NCBI GenBank assembly: GCA_015499995.1
Contig: JADNRV010000161.1
Location: 1-64,000 of the forward strand
Reading direction: 5' to 3'
Source of the DNA: Flammula alnicola
Taxonomy: Eukaryota > Basidiomycota > Agaricomycetes > Agaricales > Strophariaceae
DNA length: 64,000 bases
Translations under genes and position numbers: made by a program
In this document: in pieces, positions 36,461 to 46,513 of the stretch
Layout of the letters: each line of letters begins with the position of its first letter
How positions within the stretch are numbered: the first letter of the stretch is position 1
The notes under the pieces: model-generated
The model's input: only the letters and a program-made list of their open reading frames with translations
What the model was told of the DNA's origin: nothing
Database searches by the model: none

Positions 36461-37873
36461 ATGCGTCTCTCGTCGGCCATCACTGTCGCCGCGCTGGGAT
36501 GCTCTGCCTACCTCCCAGGAGCCAACGCTTGGGCGCTGCAGGTATGATACTTCTACCGCTCATCCTCTTTCAAAGGTTTAATCTATTTGATAGGTCACGA
36601 AATAGTGGCCACCATAGCCCAGATGTACCTGCATCCAAACGTCCTACCCACGTTATGTGAAATCCTCGATATGCCCTCGAACAGATGCCACCTCGCGCCC
36701 GTTGCTGCCTGGGCTGACCAGCATCGCAACCAGATGCGCTGGTCTGCAACGATGCACTACATGGGTGCTCTGGACGATTACCCGTCCCAGTCGTGCGCGT
36801 TTCCAGGGACGCGCGGATGGGCAGGAAGCGAGGGTGCCAATGTGCTGGACGCAATTCACAATACAACCAGCTTGTTGCAGGCCTGGGTAAACCAGGAGAC
36901 GAGCGACGCCGCGGCGAATGAGGCGCTCAAGTTCCTAATACACTTTGCGGGAGATATGCATCAACCATTGCACCTGACAGGGAGAGACAGAGGCGGGAAT
37001 TCGGTGAAGGTGAGGTTTGGCAGGAGGCAAACAAGTGAGTACAGACGGCTTTCTTTCTGTTAATTTCAATGTCTCCATCCTTCATTCCATTGAATTCGTG
37101 ACGAGCGTCTACACACCTTCCCCTTTTCGGCACTCACGGATGACAGGTAGCTGACTGCATTCCACTCATTCGTTTGTCTAGATCTCCACTCTCTATGGGA
37201 TGGGTACCTCATAGCCAAGGCCGTGCGCACGGTGCCTCGGAACTATTCCCGTCCTCTGCCTTACCCCCAAGTCGAGAACTCGCTGAGAGGCACGATCTAT
37301 GACTCATATATTCGTCGTATTATGTGGGAAGGCCTCCTCAACCCATGGGTTGGGGACACGTCAGAGTGGCTGAGCTGCGCCGCGTCTGCCCCCGATTCCG
37401 AGTCAGCCATTACTGCACCAGCTTCAGGACTGCTTGGAATGTGGCAAGGTGTTTATCGCGCCACGAGCAAGGTGGTGCAGGTATTCATGAGGGATGGCGT
37501 GGAGATCACGCCTGATGGACCCACCGTGTGCCCGCATCACTGGGCGCAACCGATGCACAAGCTCAACTGCGACATCGTGTGGCCCAAGGAACTCGATGAG
37601 CCGCCTTTCAATGTGCGATTCGACTCTGGAGATGACCATGACCACCACCACGGACACGGGTTTGGTGATGAGGAAGAAGACGAGGTTGATCTTGAAGGCG
37701 TACCTTTGCTCGACCTCGACACCCCTGAGTACGCGGGTGTGATTGAGAAGCAGATGATCGTGGAGAAGCTTTTGGCCCAGGGTGGTATTCGACTTGCGGG
37801 GCTTCTTAACTATATTTTCGCGCCTGACGGCGAGCAATTCGGGCCTTTCTTGGTAGATCTAAAAGCACGTTGA
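36461..37873 (+). CDS. Secreted S1/P1-type nuclease (zinc-dependent)
   Basis: The start at 36461 gives a signal peptide (MRLSSAITVAALGCSAYLPG...ANA) cut before Trp, as in P1 nuclease, where the N-terminal Trp ligates zinc. Then GHEIVATIAQMYL, the zinc-binding region LIHFAGDMHQPLHL, NLHSLWDGYLIAKAV and a C-terminus with WAQPMHKLNCDIVWPKEL. A His/Asp-rich insert (DDHDHHHGHGFGDEEEDE) interrupts the C-terminal part. Exon 1 ends at 36541 and exon 3 is 37182-37873. The first splice is a problem: joining the GTATGA donor to the only AG acceptor (36592-36593) loses one base from the GGT codon of GHE. The enzyme would degrade single-stranded DNA and RNA outside the cell. Confidence 0.88.
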
Positions 37874-38237
37874 GTAGACTCGCCGCAGGTTTAGGGCACT
37901 GTTCCTTGTACGTAACTATGTCTCGTCATGTTGATGCTGTCGGCTGTGAATAAGGACTCTATCTATGTAATAAAAAATTCTGTAGCCTTGATACTCGCCT
38001 TGGATATCGGGCAGTGTTGTCTTTCAACTCGGACATGTGGCGAATGCTTCGGACCGGGGTTGTCCGTGGCCGGGAATCAAAGTGAGGAAGACATACAGGC
38101 TCATACAGGCGCTCACTGAACTTGATGCGATGTAACAACCTCGTCTACTTGAAACTTTTTTTTTGGACTCGTGACTTGACGTGCAGTTCCGGCTGATTTT
38201 ACAGGGCGTGTTAAGCTACGTCGTCGGCTACTAGTAC
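37874..38237. other. 3' flank of the nuclease gene
   Basis: About 360 bp. Its first 200 bp (CTCTATCTATGTAATAA, then CGGACCGGGGTTGTCCGTGG) resemble sequence following the nuclease fragment at 42.9-43.2 kb, so the duplication included this 3' flank. Confidence 0.5.
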
Positions 38238-39458
38238 GTGTACAAGGAGTATGTTGCCTCTACCTTTGCTGCGGACGCCATCTATCCCACAGCAGGCGAG
38301 CTGTTCTTTGATTCCGCCGTGGAGGACTGTATCCAGAAGACCCCAACAGCAGATTTTACAAAGGAGGTCCTACACACCACTACGCATAGCGCACCCACCA
38401 TCGCTCAGAAACGGAAGGAGAACAACGATGGAAAGCTGCGCGAACTTCTCGCTGGAGCGTGTGGTCCAGAATATGTCTTCAACCCAGGAACGGTGCTTCA
38501 GTCGGCTACAACGTTCTTCTCGTGCTCGTATCGCAGAATGTACTCTGATTCCTGCCAATACCCCCGGGTACTCATGCATAGCTGTTCAACATACGGTCTT
38601 TCTTATAGGAGTCCAGACGCGTATACCCGCATAATAGCCGATGTTCTGAAGGATGGTCACTGGAACCACAGTAAAGTCATCAGCTTCAAGAAGGAAAGCC
38701 TGCAACTTATGACTGATGTCGTCCGCATGTGCGGATTCGACCCTGCAACAACGACAGCGCGCAAGATGGAGGAAGTTGCACCGATAATTGAACGTGTATC
38801 ACGCAACGATGTTCGCGAAGGTCGAGCCACAATGTCGTGGAAGGCGGTGGTACGTTTTTACTGGATGACGTCGCACATGGAGCTCGAGTGCGCACTTACA
38901 TTGATGTATTTATATGCCTCGTCTGTTCTACCTCAACGTTTATTTCATTGGGTATGACAGTCACATCATGTAGATCGAACACCAACGTTCGACCCAAGAC
39001 AGCAAGAAAGAAATGAAATCAGAAGTTTTGAATGAACCAGAAGCCACAGGTGTCAAGGAACAAATGAACAAGTTGGAACTTGGAAGGCCGTCGGAGAGCT
39101 AATAAGCGCTACCGTGATATGGCTTGTGCACACTGCAAAAATACCTTTGATCTTGCAAAGCATGTGAAGAAAGAGTACGTGTTATTCTTCCCAAAATATT
39201 TTCCGCTCTCTCGTTCATTTCTAACTATTGCGATGTTCATCCGTAACTCTGCGCGCCTGCTTTATTTTTCGCGTTTGATCCATAACCAGGCACGGAAAAC
39301 AACACCCAACGTCCGATGATATCGTTCGCGTTCTGGACACGGATCATACCCCACCTTATGGCCCCCAAGAGAAGAAGAAGAACCTACTCAACATGTACAA
39401 CCTGACTCCATTTAATCTCGCTCAGCGTCCCCAAAACTCCGGCCAAAGAGATGTGTGA
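38238..39458 (+). pseudogene. C-terminal part of an F-box-like Agaricomycete protein, 5' truncated
   Basis: The first exon (38238 onward) opens with no ATG in frame and shows the family blocks VLMHSCSTYGLSYRS, VISFKKESLQLMTDVVRMCG and a conserved RATMSWKAV. The last part has CAHCKNTFDLAKHVKKEH, a zinc-finger-like C-x2-C..H pattern usually closing this family, and ends LAQRPQNSGQRDV at 39458. The N-terminal F-box region expected in relatives is missing, and the join between the RATMSWKAV exon and the zinc-finger exon needs a frame change. The gene is probably truncated or decaying. Its function is unknown. Confidence 0.55.
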
Positions 39459-39922
39459 GGCGTGGATTTACGAGCACAGATTTAGAATCTTCATCGTCGT
39501 AGTAAATATATATCTAGACTACTATTTCGAAGCAAAAATTTTAACCTGAACTATTGGCTACAGAGAGGTGAAACTGTTAAACAACACCTGTATTACCATA
39601 TTTAACGTTTTAGCTTACAGGTAGTTTGGTACTTCATTTCTTCATGTAGTAGAATCGCCCATATTTCTTAATTTGGCGATCAGTGATGGCTTGGCGCCTA
39701 TTATGAGCGCTAAAGGGTTCCCTCATTGAAAGACCAAACAAAAGTACAGTATTTCGCGTTTTCAAACACACACTGCCAACTTTAAAAAAATTAAATGTAG
39801 TTCATAACTTTATATACTTGTACGAGTAGCAAGCACATAGGTGTCCGGACTGATTCACTGGGTAATAAATGTCATAGTGCAAAGTTCTGAAATGTCGAGA
39901 AGCCGACGCCACCTCTAACAGT
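39459..39922. other. AT-rich intergenic region between convergent genes
   Basis: 464 bp with several A/T runs and no recognisable gene, RNA or repeat. Confidence 0.4.
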
Positions 39923-41193
39923 TCAGACAGCAGTCTGTGGAGGGGCAACGTCATCCCAGATCTGGTTAGAGTTTCCAGTACAGTTCCAGATCTGAAGCTA
40001 AATTAGAGGTGGAATCAGCATCGTAAAGTATTAATTATACGGAGCCGACCTCAAGCTTACCGGATTTCCCCTGGTCGTAATTCCATCCGTCAAGTCAACA
40101 CACATTGGGATTGCCAAACCGGTGCCCTCCCATCGAATAGTTCCAGTGGGAATCCAATCTTGGTTTATGTTCGCTGGGTCGCAGTCCCAAAGCTGTAGCT
40201 TCGTACCGGGAGTGGTATTCCCATTGGTAAGGTCGAGACACTTAAGAGGGGGAGAACCGTCGGGACCGAAGGCGAGCTTGTAGCTTCCAGAATTGCCGTG
40301 ACCAATTTGTGGAACGGTCCATACTTTCAGAGCGGTGGTGTCGCTGCAAGATGTGATAAAGACTGGGGCACCGTTTTCTGAAGAGTCGGCTGCCATGCAG
40401 AATGCGGCTAGTAGAGTAGAAAGTATAATTCAGTACGTTTGAGTTGGAGGACATAGGTGAATATAATCACGTTGTGCGGCAATGGCAACCTCGGATATAG
40501 GGCTATACAACTCGAGTCAGTGATGGAACTCGTCAAAGAAAGGCTGACTTACTTTGCCAGGGTATTCGACGTCCATTGCTGGTTAGTGTTTCCAGCGAAA
40601 CAAGTCCAAATTTGTATCTGGAAGTTGAAATGAAGTCAATGAGCATATGCATATGTTGGCCAATCCGGAAGAAATAAGTGACCTGATTTCCATTCTCCAA
40701 ATCACCATTCGTCAGGTCAAGACACTTGTTAGTACCAGACCATACGACAGTTCCATCCGCATTCCACTCCCACAACTGGTTTGCGTCTCCGGCTACACAG
40801 CTGTTGATTTCGACCTTCGTGCCGTCTACATCGGCTCCACCAGTCACCTCAAGACAGAATGAGTTGAAGATTTTGATGGGGCCGGGAGTGCCTTCACCCG
40901 TTGTCGCGCCTCCTTCAACAACTTGAAATCCGCGTTGTTGAGTTGCAGCGCTACAGTCATTGATGACGAGGGCTGAACCGTTGGCTGCACTGAATACTGT
41001 GAGGCAAGGCGTGCGCGGGAAGGATCCGCGGGTTATGGGCTGGAGTTGAACGAACTCATTTGCGCTGTGGAGATTATAGATAAACGGGTTAGCAAGGATA
41101 GAGTGTGATACATGCATTAACTTACGGAGGAAGTGCAGCACGAACAGCGGCTGCCGCTGTAGCAGCCGACAAGAAAGATGTTAAGTAGCGCAT
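39923..41193 (-). CDS. Secreted ricin-B-type lectin (beta-trefoil, CBM13-like)
   Basis: Minus-strand gene starting at 41193 with a signal peptide (MRYLTSFLSAATAAAAVRA). Several exons carry QxW-type repeats: CLEVTGG...ANQLWEW, KCLDLTNGDLENGNQ with IQIWTC...NQQW, KCLDLTNGNTTPGTKLQLWD with NQDW, and MCVDLTDGITTRGNP with LQIWNC...NQIW. At least four trefoil lobes are visible. It ends DDVAPPQTAV at 39923. These are carbohydrate-binding proteins without an enzymatic chain. The last intron uses acceptor AATTTAG to give LQIWNC. Confidence 0.88.
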
Positions 41194-42594
41194 GTCGTGT
41201 ATGCGTATGAAGATGCCTGTTTCCGTAGAGTGTTTAGTTGGAATAGATACTTAGACTCAGAGGACCAATTCCTTTTATACCTCGTCCAGTGGTTTGCTAG
41301 AACTTCAAGCTGGGCAAGGGCCAGAAGGTCAACCTGTTTTTGACCTTTACGTACACTCCGTCATCCCGCGACGGCCTAGCATACCCGCTTCTTGAGCTCA
41401 GCTTCTTGACTCATTCCTCTTCGGAAACCTTGGAGATTCATTTGAAATATGATTGTTGTCACCCAGGGCTGAGAGTCGGATGAACGTTGGTACAGAAATC
41501 CCATTCGGGCGGAGCATCCGAGCCATTTTGAAAATGATGATCCCGGATTGGGTATTTATAACTGCTTCTGAGCACGAGGATTGATGATTATTTTTAGTTC
41601 AAACTCATCGCCTTGCCGGGCTAAGGCTCACGTCTGGCCACGGAAAAGTTCTGTTATTGGGTGGCGAAAGGTGGCGAGACTCAAGGAATTCGAAACAATT
41701 AGCTAGACGGCAAATCCTCTAAAATTAAACCAAAATGGCAGAAATATATTCCAAATTCCCTCGGAGCCGCCTGGATCACGCTTCACAGCTTCGGATCGGA
41801 CCACAAGAATCCAATTTAGCCATGCAAAATAACGTAAGTATACTGAATCTGATTTGGCGCCTCACTTCAACTTGCTTTCAAGCGCCGCGTTCCACGGTCG
41901 AGTTTGAATCAAGAACGAAATAATGGAGAAATTTGAACTCGCGATCTTGTCGCGATCCCTGAGGGACTTCAGATACAGCATTTAATGGCCAACTCCTCTG
42001 ACCTTTGGGTGGCAGAGCCAACCTCACATGATACTTCTTCAACTTTATGCGACATCATGTTTCAAAATTCACGGTCATAAATCATTGTTCGTCGCAACAC
42101 TCGGTCGCTAGGCATGGTGATGGTGGCCATGAAGACTTAACTCAGCGCTCAGCACGGTCATCATGTTCACACTTTATATCTGCCTATCTTGGCGCTCAGG
42201 TGCCCAAAACGAAGGCCATGACATCGATAATGATAACTTTCATTCAGTGGCTTAGTCTGTCGTGATCGACCAGAAATAGACCAGCCCGAAAGTGCTGTGA
42301 GTTTCAGTCAGTCAATTTCACATTTCTCTGGCATCCTATTCACTCGGGCTTCCCTTGCTACTATCTTCAAAACACGTCTGGAACATTGCTTGGTCGATTT
42401 TACAGATGTTTTTCACCGCGCCGAAGTCAATAATCTATACATATATAATCTGGGAAGTATTTGACGACCTCGTGTCCATCACGGTCTGTGTCTGTCCTTC
42501 TGAATTCCTCGGCCATATATCCTAGTACACCCATCAGTCCCTCTGTCAAGACTTCAAAGCTTCAGTACTCCTGACGCTTTGATTAATATAAACC

Positions 42595-42764
42595 TAGCTG
42601 GTTTATATATGAAATTGCCACGGATCGTGATATGTCCATATTATTGATAGTCGCCCAGGTTAACCTTCATCTAGAAAGAACGTTGAATTGAGAAGGCATT
42701 GGATGCGTGAGGCCGAGATGCAATGGATGCTCAAAGGTGTGGACTCAATTGATACCTAGGAATG
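42595..42764 (+). repeat. Dispersed repeat, copy 2
   Basis: Inverted relative of 27607-27760. Blocks AATTGCCAC, TGATATGTCCAT, GTGAGGCCGAGAT, GGTGTGGA and CCTAGGAATG occur in order, with an extra middle segment of about 50 bp compared with copy 1. It lies just upstream of the S1/P1 fragment. Confidence 0.55.
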
Positions 42765-42854
42765 TTGATCGCGATATCGATAACTGGACTAACGCTCTAT
42801 TATAAAGCTTTAAAGCTGGGTCAACCTGGCAACTCCGTCACGCTCTATCTGCCA

Positions 42855-43215
42855 TGTACATGCGCGCCGATTTTTTTAAATATCGCATTGTTCATGGCCT
42901 GCATCCTGCAAAGAAACTGGCTTGTTCGCAGCGCCACGAGAAAGGTGGTGCAGGTATTCATTCGAGGACGGTGTGGAGATTGCCTCTGATATCGAGGACC
43001 CACCATTATGTACTCAGACCTCGAGATCGTGTGGCCGAAAGAACTCAACGAGCCTCCTTTAAACGTGCGTTTCGACACTGAAGACGACAGCCGCCGCCAC
43101 TGACACGGGCTTGGTGTGAATAAACGACTTTATCTATGTACCATTTACCTTTTGCAAGTAGCCAACCCAAAGACGAGACCAAGACCGGACCGGAGTTGCC
43201 CGTGGATGGCACTTT
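42855..43215 (+). pseudogene. Degenerate 3' fragment of an S1/P1 nuclease
   Basis: The segment GCGCCACGAGAAAGGTGGTG and the following 150 bases closely match the nuclease gene at about 37460-37640 (RATRKVVQVF against RATSKVVQVF; LEIVWPKELNEPPLNVRFD against CDIVWPKELDEPPFNVRFD), with frame breaks and an internal deletion. The match continues into the nuclease 3' flank (TTTATCTATGTA). It has no signal peptide or zinc ligands and cannot be functional. Confidence 0.85.
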
Positions 43216-43599
43216 GAAGTAAGTGTGGCGCACAGCCTTCGTTCATTCGCTGGCTAGTCAGCAGTCAGCTACCATTTTAACATGCCATGTACGAACAGTT
43301 TATAAGAACTCTGAGCTCTACTTTTCTAGGGCTTCATCGTGATGATAAAGAATACTGCGTCAATTAAGTCGCGCGGAATAGATCAATGATGAGCTTCTCG
43401 ATGAGGCTCATCAAAGGCCCATCTATCCTGTGCCAGATATAATGACAGGACTTTAATACCAGTTTGTCTATAGGGGCATTCGATAGAGGCCGACGAAGTG
43501 CAATAGAGGCTTTTGGGGATCTACACTAGGGGGTATAAAGCCTTGACGCTTCGGAACGCTCCTGCTGTCGCTCTTCTTGCCCCTTGCACTTGGCCAATC

Positions 43600-44178
43600 A
43601 TGTCTTCGCCAGTGGTTTACTTGTCGCGCACATTTTACATATCAGCCGCACATCGACTTCATTCGCGGCGAATGACCGCCGAAGAAAACGATACTGTCTT
43701 CAAAAAGTGCGCCCGGATGCATGGGCACAATTACACATTTAGAGTCGTTGTCAAAGGAGCGGTGAGTGAACCCGTTGTGAATTTGGTTTGTCTGTCACTG
43801 AGAAGTTTACTTAAATATAGGTGGAAGAGAGAACGGGGATGCTGGTCAGCGTAGATATTCTGAAGCAGATTGTGCAAGAGATGATTATTGGTCCCTTGGA
43901 TCATCGTAATATTGTGGGCGCACTTCACTGAAATTTGCACTTGTGCACTGATCAGTGATTGGTTACGTATGTAGGATGAGGACGTACCTTTTTTCTTCGA
44001 CAAGCCGTCGACGATGGAGAATCTCGCCGTATTTGTGTGGGGGGAAGTGAAGAAAGGGATGAGGAAGCATGGGGTTTCTCCGGATATCCTAGACGAGGTC
44101 GAAATATACGAGACGAGGGACAATGCGTTGTCGTATAAGGGGGAAGTAACAACTAGGTCGATAACACCAGAGCTGTGA
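43600..44178 (+). CDS. 6-pyruvoyl-tetrahydropterin synthase (PTPS)
   Basis: Three exons, 43600-43761, 43821-43913 and 43975-44178, encode 152 residues. The start MSSPVVYLSRTFYISAAHRL follows family length. Zinc-ligating His residues appear in SAAHRLHS and MHGHNY, the catalytic Cys in KKCARMHGHNY, and the conserved VSVDILKQIV, PLDHRNIDEDVPFF and PSTMENLAVFVW blocks are intact. The enzyme converts dihydroneopterin triphosphate to 6-pyruvoyl-tetrahydropterin. In fungi its physiological use is less clear than in animals. Its last exon is partly duplicated in tandem immediately downstream. Confidence 0.94.
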
Positions 44179-44369
44179 TGTCAAATGTCAAGCACTTGCC
44201 GTCTTTGTGTGGGAGGAAGTGAAGAAGGGGATGAGGAAGCATGGGGTTTCTCCGGAGATTCTGAACGAGGTCGAGATATACGAGACGAGGGACAATGCGT
44301 TGTCGTATAAGGGGGAAGTAACAACTAGGCCAAGAACACCAGAGCCATGATGTCAAATTCCGAGCACTT
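44026..44369 (+). repeat. 172-bp tandem duplication of the PTPS last-exon end
   Basis: Unit 1 is 44026-44197 and unit 2 is 44198-44369, both starting GCCGT and ending GAGCACTT or AAGCACTT. Unit 1 holds the last 50 codons of PTPS and its stop; unit 2 repeats them in an open frame (VWEEVKKGMRKHGVSPEIL, ending TPEP) with its own stop. Unit 2 lacks the VPFFFDKPSTMEN segment. The units differ at about a dozen sites. Confidence 0.92.
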
Positions 44370-44471
44370 GCGTTCGTCTCAAGAACTTCTATAAATCCTA
44401 AACCCTGTTCAATAAACCATTTAGCTTCTATAGATCTATTCCATGATCCTTCCAGTGTTATGCAAATCCAT
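44179..44471. other. Convergent intergenic region with duplicated exon
   Basis: Holds the second 172-bp unit, then about 100 bp to the HIS5 stop. No other feature was seen. Confidence 0.5.
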
Positions 44472-46058
44472 CTACATCTCCGCCAACACCTCCTTCAACC
44501 TCCTCAAAACCTCCTCGTTCTCCTTCTCCGTGCCAACCGTAATCCGCAGACACCCATCGCACCCCGGCTCGTTCCCGCGGAACCGCACCACGACCCCGCA
44601 CGTCTCCGCCAGCGCCTTGTACGCCCGGAACGCGCGCTTGCTGTCCGGCTTGCCTGGGGCTTGGGCTGGGGCTTCGGCCGTCTTCTCCTCTATCCCTTCT
44701 TGCACTGGCACCGCAGGCCTCTCGAGAATAGGCACGAGCACGAAGTTCGCGTCGTTGCCCCCTATGCTGTGTCCCACGCCCAGGGGGGCGAGCGCTGCGA
44801 GGCCGGCGAGGAGCGCGGAGCGGCCGTGGACGAGGGACTGGACTTTGCGCTGCATGAGCGCGACGGAGGCGGGGGAGAGCGCGGAGAGCGCGAGGTGGGC
44901 GGTGGGGGTGGAGATGTTGTACGGCGCCTTGGTGTTGGACAGGATTTGGATGAGGGGCGGTTGGGCGAGTGCGATGCCGAGGCTGTTTGTTTGATTCGAA
45001 AAAAATGGGCATGGAGAACGACGAGAAAGGGAAGAGAAGTTAGAGCACGTTAGGATCTCTTTCAGAAAACGACGCGCACCGGATAGCAGCCAGCCCAAAG
45101 CTCTTGCTCAGCGTCTGCATCACACACAGGTTAGCGTACTCCTTCACCAGCGACACCGCGCTGCTCTTCCGCACGTCCGCCGCGAAATCGATGTACGCCT
45201 CGTCAACGACGACGATGCCCTTGAACAGGGGGTACTCGAGCAGGGCGCGCACAGACGCGAGGGGGATGAGCGTGCCCGTGGGGTTCCCGGGCGAGCAGAG
45301 GAAGATGAGCTTGATGGAGGGGTCGGCGGCGATGGCTTTCTTGATCTATAAGTATACACACAATTCAGTCTTTAGTTCGTTGATTGGAGTACGAGTACGC
45401 CGATATCGTCAAACGCAACCGAAAACCAAAAACGAAAACGTACCTCCTCGACCCTAACACTAAACCTCCCCCCCTCGCCCCCCTCGCCCGCGGCACCGCC
45501 GAGCTCCAGCGGGACCTGGACGACGCCGACATCGTTCACGTGCGCGCAGACGGCGTACATCCCGTAGGTGGGCGGCGTGGTGAGGATCTTCTCGGCGCCC
45601 CCGGGGACGACGCACACGCGCATCAGGAGGTCGATGATCTCGTCGGAGCCGACGCCTAGGAAGACGTGGTCGGCGCCTGATGCTGAGGCACCGTTTGCCG
45701 CAGAGGCATTTGAGGAGGAGGAGGGGGCAGAAAGCCCGCGCAGGGCGGCGATGCGCGCCTTGATAGACGGGTGCGACGGGTCGGGGTAGCGGTGCAGGTC
45801 GAGCGACAGCGTCGCCCTCAAGTCCTCCGGTAGGTCCTCCCCATCCCCATTTGCATTTGCATTCGCATTCGCATCGTCGCCACCCGCACCCGCACCCGCA
45901 CCCGCACCCCCGACGACGATAGAGCTCCCGAACGCATTCTCGTTCGCGTCGAGCAATATGCCTTCACTGTAGTCGTCCCGCGCGCAGCGGTAGGGCTGCA
46001 GTGCGAGGATGTTGGGCCGGATCACGGCGGCGAGGGAGAAGTGCGGTGGGTATGCCAT
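44472..46058 (-). CDS. HIS5: Histidinol-phosphate aminotransferase (yeast HIS5)
   Basis: Three exons (46058-45444, 45345-45080, 44982-44472) give 463 codons. This PLP enzyme acts in histidine biosynthesis: imidazole acetol phosphate plus glutamate gives histidinol phosphate. Visible motifs: IRPNILALQPYRCARDD, LDANENAFGS, YPDPSHPSIKARIA, GVGSDEIIDLLMR, PPTYGMYAV, SPGNPTGTLIPL, VVDEAYIDFA and the PLP-lysine block QTLSKSFGLAAIR. Two low-complexity inserts absent from core homologues are present: a Gly/Ala run and an Asn/Ala run (45850-45915), then a Ser/Ala run near 45690. These are translated simple repeats. The first exon is GC-rich. Confidence 0.95.
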
Positions 46059-46513
46059 AGGGTGTTTCGTCTTTTATCTTTTTCTTTTATCTTTTTCTTT
46101 TTCTTTCGTCTTTTGTCTTTCTTGCTTCCTGGGCCGGGATAAAGACAAGGACAGGAGGAGGAGGAGGAGGAGGAAGGAAGGGGTCGGATATCTACGTGAA
46201 AGTTGAAAGTCAAAAGTCGGAAACGGAGTCACATCTACCATCTCAGTATCAAAATTTGACCCTGTTCAAGATTAGATTAGATTAGATAACAGGCCACCAA
46301 TCAACCCAAACGACGACAAACGCGTGCCACACGAGGCGAAACGATCACGTGTTGTTCAAATGTTGAAATTGGCTTCTCATTTATCCGGGTCGGGTCGCCC
46401 TTCTTCTCTCTGTTCCTCTCCCTCTGTCTCCATCGCACTCTCCATGCTGTAAAAGCGTTACCCTATCTCCAGATACCCAGATAATACATACAGCAAGACA
46501 AGACGAGAAGAAC
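46059..46513. other. Divergent promoter region with CT/GGA simple repeats
   Basis: 455 bp between HIS5 and the next gene. A pyrimidine-rich stretch at 46070-46125 and a run of GGA triplets at 46151-46180 are visible. The polypyrimidine stretch lies just upstream of the HIS5 start on the minus-strand side. Confidence 0.5.

Larger units (their letters stand above)
41194..43599. other. 2.4-kb gene-poor region with repeat and pseudogene fragment
   Basis: Contains dispersed repeat copy 2 (42595-42764) and an S1/P1 nuclease fragment (42855-43215). The rest has only short open frames without recognisable content. Confidence 0.4.
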
